Source: Pseudopyrenochaeta lycopersici (lineage: Eukaryota; Ascomycota; Dothideomycetes; Pleosporales; Pseudopyrenochaetaceae). From it: a DNA stretch of 38,277 nt. A model generated the notes under the pieces. It did not search any database. It was not told where the DNA came from and saw only the letters and a program-made list of their open reading frames with translations. Position numbers and translations under genes: made by a program. The DNA is taken from the NCBI GenBank assembly GCA_003313425.1, contig NHZP01000129.1:1-38277 (forward strand). Reading direction: 5' to 3'. Shown piece by piece: positions 33,504-38,277 of the stretch; within the stretch, counting starts at the first letter, position 1; every line of letters starts with the position of its first letter.

Positions 33504-33580
33504 GGCCATGAGTTGTCCGGAGATGCAGGCGGAAGGCAGTTGCACTACTAAGTCCCTTTCTACACCGGTTGCAGTAAAAG
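33504..33580 (-). pseudogene. BED/C2H2-like finger fragment in the deleted element
   Basis: On the minus strand, FYCNRCRKG followed by FRLHLRTTHG gives a C-x2-C..H-x4-H pattern, matching the N-terminal DNA-binding finger of hAT transposases. It retains the metal ligands, but no continuous protein connects it to the hATC fragment. Confidence 0.65.
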
Positions 33581-34194
33581 ATCTCTTGGTTCGAGTTACC
33601 ACGCTGTGGTTTGCCTTCTGGAGGCTCATCTAATACAATCTAAAGTTTATCTACCTCCCGTGCTCTCCAGCGCCATTTTGTGGTATACCGACTTGGTGGT
33701 GCGTGTCCTTGCGGCAAGCGTTAAGTCGTCAAAGTCGCGCGAATCAAGCTCGGAGATTGTTGAGACTTCGTCGCTGGCTTCTTCTGGGCTCGTTGAGAAG
33801 TCCTAGTTGTTCTTTGGGTGCTACCTATAGTGTATTTGAAAATACAGGGAGGGGCCAAAAAGATGTGGATGGCAGAGTGCAGATGTTACCTTTTTGGCAG
33901 GCCTCAGGGGTGGTACGGGACATAGAGTCCCCAGGCGACGTGCGCACAGACGGAATTTGTTTAAAATTAGCCCCCTTTTGCAGGTTATAATGGGCTCGAG
34001 CGGTCCTTGACTAACCTGGCAACTTTGATACCTCACATCTCCATGCAGCGGCCAGCAACACCAAAAGTTACTGTAGAGTTATATAACTGTATAACTTAGG
34101 TAACACAACTGCCTGAGGCAGTTACAGTTATGTATTATGTAGTTATCTAACAATATAACTACATAATATAACATAATTATTACCTACATCCCTG

Positions 34195-34202
34195 ATCGCA
34201 AT
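34195..34202 (+). repeat. target site duplication ATCGCAAT (right copy)
   Basis: Second copy of the 8-bp duplication. PKS sequence continues from here. Confidence 0.92.
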
Positions 34203-34923
34203 AACCTAGGCTTGCCGGCCACGGCAATTGATCTAGGTATTGTCGGCGGCGTGGGATATGTGGTAGAGAAGGAGAGCGGAAAAAAGAATCAAAGTGCAAG
34301 AGTTCAAACACATTAACGAAGCAGAGATGCTAGCACTTATCGAATTGGGAACCCGACAGCCAATGACCGGCCATTTAGTTACGGGACTGGACTCTTATCT
34401 CGACATCGCAACGATGGAGAAGGAAGGCAATATGCCGTTCTTCGCAAAGGATCCAGTACTAAGTCATCTCGAGTACCTTCGCGCCGCATCTCAAGACCGG
34501 AAACTACAGTGCAGTCTACAAACGACGGGGCAACGCCCAGCTTCCCTCTCGCTGGCCGCTCAACTCGCCTCCGCGCCGTCCACCCGAGCAGGCGAAATAT
34601 TATATCCAGACTGGCCCTCATCAATAAGCTTTCTCGTAGCTTAATGACGGATCCGTCGAGCTGGATGCTATTTCGCTCGATGAGCGCGTATGGAACCGAC
34701 TCTCTGGTTGCCGTCGAGATGAAGAACTGGATCTAGCGCGAGACCAAGGTGACAGTCAGTGTATTTGACATCTTGCAGGCGACGTGTATTGGCAAGTTTA
34801 GTTGAGAGAATTGGCTGAACGGGTTGGTGGCGAGAGCGAGTGAGAGCGAGAGCGAGGCCAGTAAAAGGAAAGTCAAAAATTGCAGAGGATGAAAAGGGAT
34901 ATGAGATTGCAACAACGAAGTGA

Positions 34924-35389
34924 GAACCATGTGCCCAGGTATGGTCAGAGCTGTCCTCCAACTATTCAACTATCGCGGATATCAATACTGGCTTTTTTTG
35001 TTGGTATATCCCCTGCCGCTGCCTCTTCTGGCGGAAGCGCTTTGGTTGAGGGTGTTACAAGCTCTTTATTCGGTTGGTCCTCCCTCTTTCGCTTAAAATT
35101 CCGACACTGGGTTTCGGCATCGGGGCCCCTTGGCTTCGCAAGGAAAGGATCCACTACCGCTTTTGTGTTGCCAACCAGTGTTTTTTTGTAGATTCTGTCG
35201 ACTCTTCTCTGCTGCGATTTCCGACTTTCAGCTTTCTTCGACTTCGGAGCAGTCTTGACAACCTCCTCGTGTTCTTCTCGGCGAAAAGTGGCTTCCAGGA
35301 TACATCCTCTAGCGTTAGATCGATGGTATTGCTCGGGCCAAACTCGATCAGACCCGAACGCATTCGATCCGCCTCTGTCTCATCAATAG
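34924..35389. other. unassigned stretch between PKS end and hAT relic
   Basis: Minus-strand frames at 35363..35154 and 35154..34966 encode basic, Lys/Arg/Glu-rich peptides (KRKREDQPNKE, LEDVSWKPLFAEK). They may be one broken gene or part of the transposon relic that follows. I cannot assign a family. Confidence 0.3.
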
Positions 35390-36450
35390 GGCAGTTCGGG
35401 AGGTTAGAAAATTATGGAAAGATCACTTCAAGCCAGCTATAGAGCAGCGCTTTACTCAAGATACGCTAGAAACGCCATACGAGCGATGGAAGCGCGAGAG
35501 GTATTTAACTATAGGTGTTGGTAGTACAATTGTCAGATTTGATGCTCAATGGCGTGTTCATGTAGAATAGGATTGATGATGTGTTGATTGAATGTGCTCT
35601 CTCTCTCTGGAGGGACTGAGCTTGATTTAACTCGCCGCTCCTCACGTGTGATTTTCCTCTAGCGTCGCACTAGCGTCGCACCTCATTGTGCGCGCATCTG
35701 ATCCAACCACCACTAGATATGTGCCTCATATCTGACAACAATAGGTGATGACTTTGGGCAATTTATCATAGTATGTTTGCTGAATGTTCTTCATAGTTAA
35801 GCTAATTAATTCTACAGGCTAATCCTTATTCTATTGGTGAACAGTCTCCTCTTGAATATTGGCTTGAGCCAACGCAGCAGAAGACGCATCCTAAACTCAG
35901 TTTAATGGCCATCACATATTCTCTATACCCTCGACGTCCGCAGAGGTGGAGCTTGTATTTAGTAGTTCTCGGCGTACGGTCTCATGGGATCGAACGAGGC
36001 TTTCAATCAAGACGCTAGAGATGCTGGAGTGCTTGAAGCATTGGGTCATGACTGGGCTTTCTTATGAGACTTTTCTGACAGATGAAGCGGTTCAGAGGGC
36101 TATAGATTCTACGGAACAGGAGTTTGCGTGATATTTCGTGAGTTGAGCTCTGTGTTGCATAAGGTCGAGAGACAGTAGCCCTGCTGGAGCCCCACATCGT
36201 GAAATTTTATTGTTAGAACCTTCCAACGCCTGCGGGGTTAGTTGATTTCTAGCTGTGTTCAGGGAAGGCCATAAATACTAGTGGGCCATAGTATCCACCA
36301 AACTGCCCTTGGAGTGCAGCAATCTGCGGAGTTTCCTCGAGGATATCCAAATGGATATCCAAACAAGGGAGTTTGATTTGGCTGGATATATATGGATATC
36401 TATTTTAGCTAACATGATGTCCAATTTGGCTATCCAAATTTAGAACTCTG
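35390..36450 (+). mobile_element. degraded hAT transposon, 3' part
   Basis: Coding remnants on the plus strand include VRKLWKDHFKPAIEQ with PYERWKRERYL (about 35394-35570). A PLEYWLEP segment (about 35850) follows, then a hAT dimerisation domain at about 35930-36131 (VELVFSSSRRTVSWDRTRLS, ECLKHWV). The last part contains repeated GGATATCC/TGGATATC subterminal motifs (36340-36410) and ends in CTATCCAAATTTAGAACTCTG-like sequence, whose inverse starts CAGAGTTC, a hAT-type terminus at 36450. No matching left end or 8-bp duplication was found. The middle is interrupted by unrelated-looking sequence with a tandem CTAGCGTCGCA (35655-35680). It is a relic. Confidence 0.7.
36340..36450. repeat. subterminal GGATATCC repeats of the hAT relic
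   Basis: Several direct and palindromic copies of TGGATATCC/GGATATCCAAA lie close together, followed by an ATCCAAATTTAGAACTCTG end. The pattern is the usual hAT subterminal repeat layout. Confidence 0.55.
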
Positions 36451-36774
36451 ATGGACAGTGACTTTCATCTGCTTGAATTAAATTCGTTTTACTATTTTGC
36501 CTGGAATTCTGCATATTCGTTCCCTCACGCGTTCTCAAGTGCAGTTACAGTACATCTATATGCATGGTGTCGTGGCAAATCGGAAGCTGGAGCCTTCCGT
36601 ATAGGAGACCAATTGTCTGTCGATACTGATCATCCCAACCGTACCGTGCCAACTTGGCCTTGTTCTTCATAGGTCATGTAGCCGTAGTCCTCTTGTCAGC
36701 AGCGGCCGAAACTCTTTCTGTCTCCTGAAAAGTCCCAAATCCGGCCTTGCGTTTGTGCTGATCGAGTAATTGTG

Positions 36775-37344
36775 CTATGGCGTCCAAAACTCCATCTTTT
36801 CGTTCTCCAGGACAATAATCCTTTCCTTGACTTGAGAGAGCTCTTGTTCTGCTTTAGAGAGCCTTTCGCTCATCTCAGACACGAAGTCCGCGGGAGGATT
36901 CTGTAATTGGGGTCCTCCAGGCGATTCAGCGACCTGGCAGGTAAAGCAGGGAGCAGGAGGACTTACTGTGCGCCTGGGGACTTTGCTTCCTACCCTTCGA
37001 CGCTCGTCCTCCGAGTCATCCTCGATTGGAGAGTTTGCACGTTTCATACCCCTAGGATGCCTAAACATGCGGCCGTACGACGGGGAGGTGGAGGCATTGC
37101 TCTTTGGTTTGGCCGGCTTTGCGATTGCCTATATCCAAAACATGTGAGGCTGCAGCTAACTGGAGTAATGGTGGCCACGTACCCGCCATGCTGCCATGGT
37201 ACCTTCTGAATCACTTTCTTGGACTGTAGATGTGTCCTGGTAGGGTCAGCGTGCTCTGTATTGTCCATGAACACGTACACTCGCGTTGTCAGTGTCGTCC
37301 ACAACCGTCGATACGCCGCTCTTTGGAGGTTGCGAAGCGTGCAT
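36775..37344 (-). CDS. unrecognised three-exon protein with charged N-terminal half and C-terminal coiled coil
   Basis: Exons are 37344..37279, 37236..37183 and 37128..36775, all joined in phase 0. Introns are 42 nt (37278..37237, GTACGT..ACCAG) and 54 nt (37182..37129, GTACGT..TATAG). The product is 157 residues. Exon 2 is acidic (VQESDSEG). Exon 3 has Lys/Pro/Ser (AIAKPAKPKSNAS), basic/acidic nuclear-type sequence (PIEDDSEDERRRVGSK, PRRTVSPPAP), an isolated CFTC and a 40-residue C-terminal heptad coiled coil (MSERLSKAEQELSQVKERII). The two symmetric in-phase introns and matching donors support a real gene. It looks nuclear and dimeric, and could be a small regulator. No family is recognised, and there is no basic region directly before the coiled coil, so it is not a classic bZIP. 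Confidence 0.6.
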
Positions 37345-38124
37345 CCTTGAGTAGTTCAAAAAGTTGCTGAGGGGAAATGAGGATGCTGAGAGGTACGGGA
37401 CCCCTTTTATAGCTTCTCTGCCACCCTGCCACCAAACCCAGTCCATGATAGGCTTCGGCGGCTTGGACGCTACGCAGTCCTGGCTCTTAGCGCCTCAGCG
37501 TTCGGGCATGCCTTCTCATGTCATTGAGACTGGGTCAGGCTAATGATCACGGTGTGACATGCCTGTCTCAGGCCGTGAATAGGCGCGGCAGAAGGCCTGG
37601 GCATGCCTTGCCAGGGTTGTGGGCACAGAGTCAGGGATGGTGGTGTCGGCCTTGCACATAGCAATTCTGGGTTCTCCCTGCTTCTTTGGTTACTCATCAG
37701 TGGCGTCCCCACGGCATCAGTCGTCAGACATCGCCATGTCGGGTGGCGGAGCATCAAGCCACCCGTTGCCGCTGTTGAATGGACCGATACCTCGCGGGAT
37801 ATCACTCACACTAGAGTGGTGAGAGCGACCTTGAATACCTATTGCCATTCAAGCCAAAATAATGTCTTTGAGAAACAGGCCTGTAGAGCGTCCACGTCTT
37901 CCAGATCTTCGTCAAACTCAAAGAGCAGATGCCCGCCAGGCGTATCGAATACAACAAGGATACCACACACATGGCCATACCCACCATAGCTCGGTCTCAC
38001 ATATCAATCCACACCGCTAGGGCATCTTGATCATGGCAGTGCATCGATGCCACTGCTTCATGCATGCGGTGTCCCAAAGGCCCATGAAGTGGGATGCTGG
38101 CGCACGGCGGCCTGTGCTGGCAGA
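37345..38124. other. intergenic region, divergent promoters
   Basis: This interval separates a minus-strand gene (from 37344) and a plus-strand gene (from 38178), so it should hold both promoters. Overlapping frames of 94-128 codons (37521..37805 minus, 37603..37989 plus) look like chance ORFs. GGCATGCC-type palindromes occur at about 37505 and 37600. Confidence 0.4.
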
Positions 38125-38130
38125 TATATA
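38125..38130 (+). promoter_or_regulatory. TATA box candidate of the last gene
   Basis: TATATA lies about 50 bp upstream of the ATG at 38178, at a standard distance and orientation. Confidence 0.45.
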
Positions 38131-38177
38131 GAATGACAGATTTCTCTTCAAGGGCCTTACTTACCTACTATCTCACC

Positions 38178-38277
38178 ATGGGATACCTGCTTCTTGTCGG
38201 CTTCCTCGCTTGTTCTCTGTGCGGACTGCTCTTGAGTATATTTCTCGGCTGGCTTGATGTTAGAGCGCCCAACTCGG
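38178..38277 (+). CDS. partial gene: N-terminal membrane anchor or signal sequence
   Basis: An ATG in a strong Kozak-like context (CTCACCATGG) opens a frame that runs off the window. The visible 33 residues are strongly hydrophobic (LLLVGFLACSLCGLLLSIFL) and then become polar (LDVRAPNS). This fits a signal anchor of an endoplasmic-reticulum enzyme such as a cytochrome P450 or a secreted/membrane protein. The family cannot be judged from this piece. Confidence 0.6.
   Translation, partial: MGYLLLVGFLACSLCGLLLSIFLGWLDVRAPNS

Larger units (their letters stand above)
32986..34194 (-). mobile_element. internally deleted (non-autonomous) hAT element inside the PKS
   Basis: The 1,209-bp insertion is flanked by a perfect 8-bp duplication ATCGCAAT (32978-32985 and 34195-34202). 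The ends are imperfect inverted repeats: left CAGGCTTGTAGGTAA, right reading inward CAGGGATGTAGGTAA. AT-rich subterminal palindromes of the ATATAACATAAT/GTTATAT type follow on both sides. On the minus strand it keeps only a BED/C2H2-type finger (33504..33580) and a hAT dimerisation domain (33238..33433), so the central catalytic part is missing. It could be mobilised only in trans. Its ends differ from those of the 12614 hAT element, so it belongs to another family. Confidence 0.9.
25731..34923 (+). pseudogene. highly reducing type I polyketide synthase (KS-AT-DH-MT-ER-KR-ACP), multiply broken
   Basis: This is a full-length HR-PKS gene by domain order. It would assemble and reduce a C-methylated polyketide chain from malonyl units. 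It starts at the ATG at 25731 and has one intron (25923..25990, 68 nt, GTAAGT..TTTCAG, phase 0). The frame is then open to a stop at 29107 (1,102 residues: KS, AT, start of DH). Past that point it is interrupted by at least ten frame changes and several stops through DH, methyltransferase (MT) and enoylreductase (ER). A 1.2-kb hAT element splits the ketoreductase (KR), and a nonsense TAG at 34734 follows the ACP attachment motif. A C-terminal tail ends at about 34921-34923. Sub-regions are described separately. It forms a likely cluster with the OMT upstream. Confidence 0.9.
32451..34923 (+). pseudogene. KR and ACP of the HR-PKS, split by a hAT insertion
   Basis: The ketoreductase nucleotide-binding loop LLAGGLGGLGRSISRWL (around 32505-32560) and SVIQGAMTLNDSLF are in good frame, as is FIGNAGQSNYAAGCAY. 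The frame then hits the hAT element at 32986. The family sequence resumes immediately at the second target duplication (LGLPATAIDLGIVGG around 34210-34250). A further slip occurs near 34290, then the linker with ATMEKEGNMPFFAKDP. The acyl-carrier motif YGTDSLVAVEMKNW (Ser codon 34701-34703) is followed by an in-frame TAG at 34734. The native-looking tail IAEDEKGYEIATTK ends at a TGA at 34921-34923. Confidence 0.82.

Noticed and set aside
37521..37989. overlapping 94- and 128-codon frames on both strands
   Set aside because: They overlap on opposite strands without motifs and lie in the likely divergent promoter region.

Overview
The window looks like a chromosome segment of a filamentous ascomycete (Pezizomycotina, probably Dothideomycetes). 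The reasons are short introns (about 40-70 nt) with GT..AG ends, 2EXR/DUF7730-type F-box-like proteins, a highly reducing type I polyketide synthase (HR-PKS), and fungal pogo/Fot1, hAT and Tad-like transposable elements. The species assignment is inference.

Layout: 1-4.9 kb is gene-poor, with two weak hypothetical genes and a striking array of three TCGG-N5-CCGA sites. 5.0-6.9 kb holds a convergent pair of 2EXR/DUF7730-like genes. At 8.6-9.5 kb lies a nucleoside 2-deoxyribosyltransferase-like protein with a C-terminal coiled coil. 9.8-15.3 kb is a block of two complete DNA transposons. The first is a pogo/Fot1-type element on the minus strand, with TA target duplication, 35-bp perfect terminal repeats and a DD35D transposase carrying a C-terminal SAP-like motif. 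The second is a hAT element on the plus strand, with an 8-bp target duplication and 23-bp perfect terminal repeats. 15.3-16.4 kb is a secreted protein whose mature N-terminus would be His, with other features of a copper lytic polysaccharide monooxygenase (LPMO) site. Microsatellites and a 5'-truncated LINE relic follow. 18-23 kb has no convincing gene, though 21.4-22.1 kb looks like a decayed multi-exon gene.

23.2-34.9 kb is a small secondary-metabolite locus: a caffeate/sterigmatocystin-type O-methyltransferase (OMT) and an HR-PKS (KS-AT-DH-MT-ER-KR-ACP) in the same orientation. Both are broken as sequenced. The OMT has one frameshift. The PKS is open for 1,102 codons through KS, AT and the start of DH. 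It then suffers at least ten frame changes and stops across DH/MT/ER, and its KR is split by an internally deleted hAT element with a perfect 8-bp target duplication.

35.4-36.45 kb is a second hAT relic. 36.8-37.3 kb is an unrecognised three-exon gene with a basic/acidic N-terminal half and a C-terminal coiled coil. A membrane-anchored protein starts at 38178 and runs off the window.

Overall this is a transposon-rich accessory region around a dead or dying polyketide cluster. The best leads are the LPMO-like secreted protein, the Zn2Cys6-type operator array, the uneven decay of the PKS, and the SAP-containing pogo transposase.
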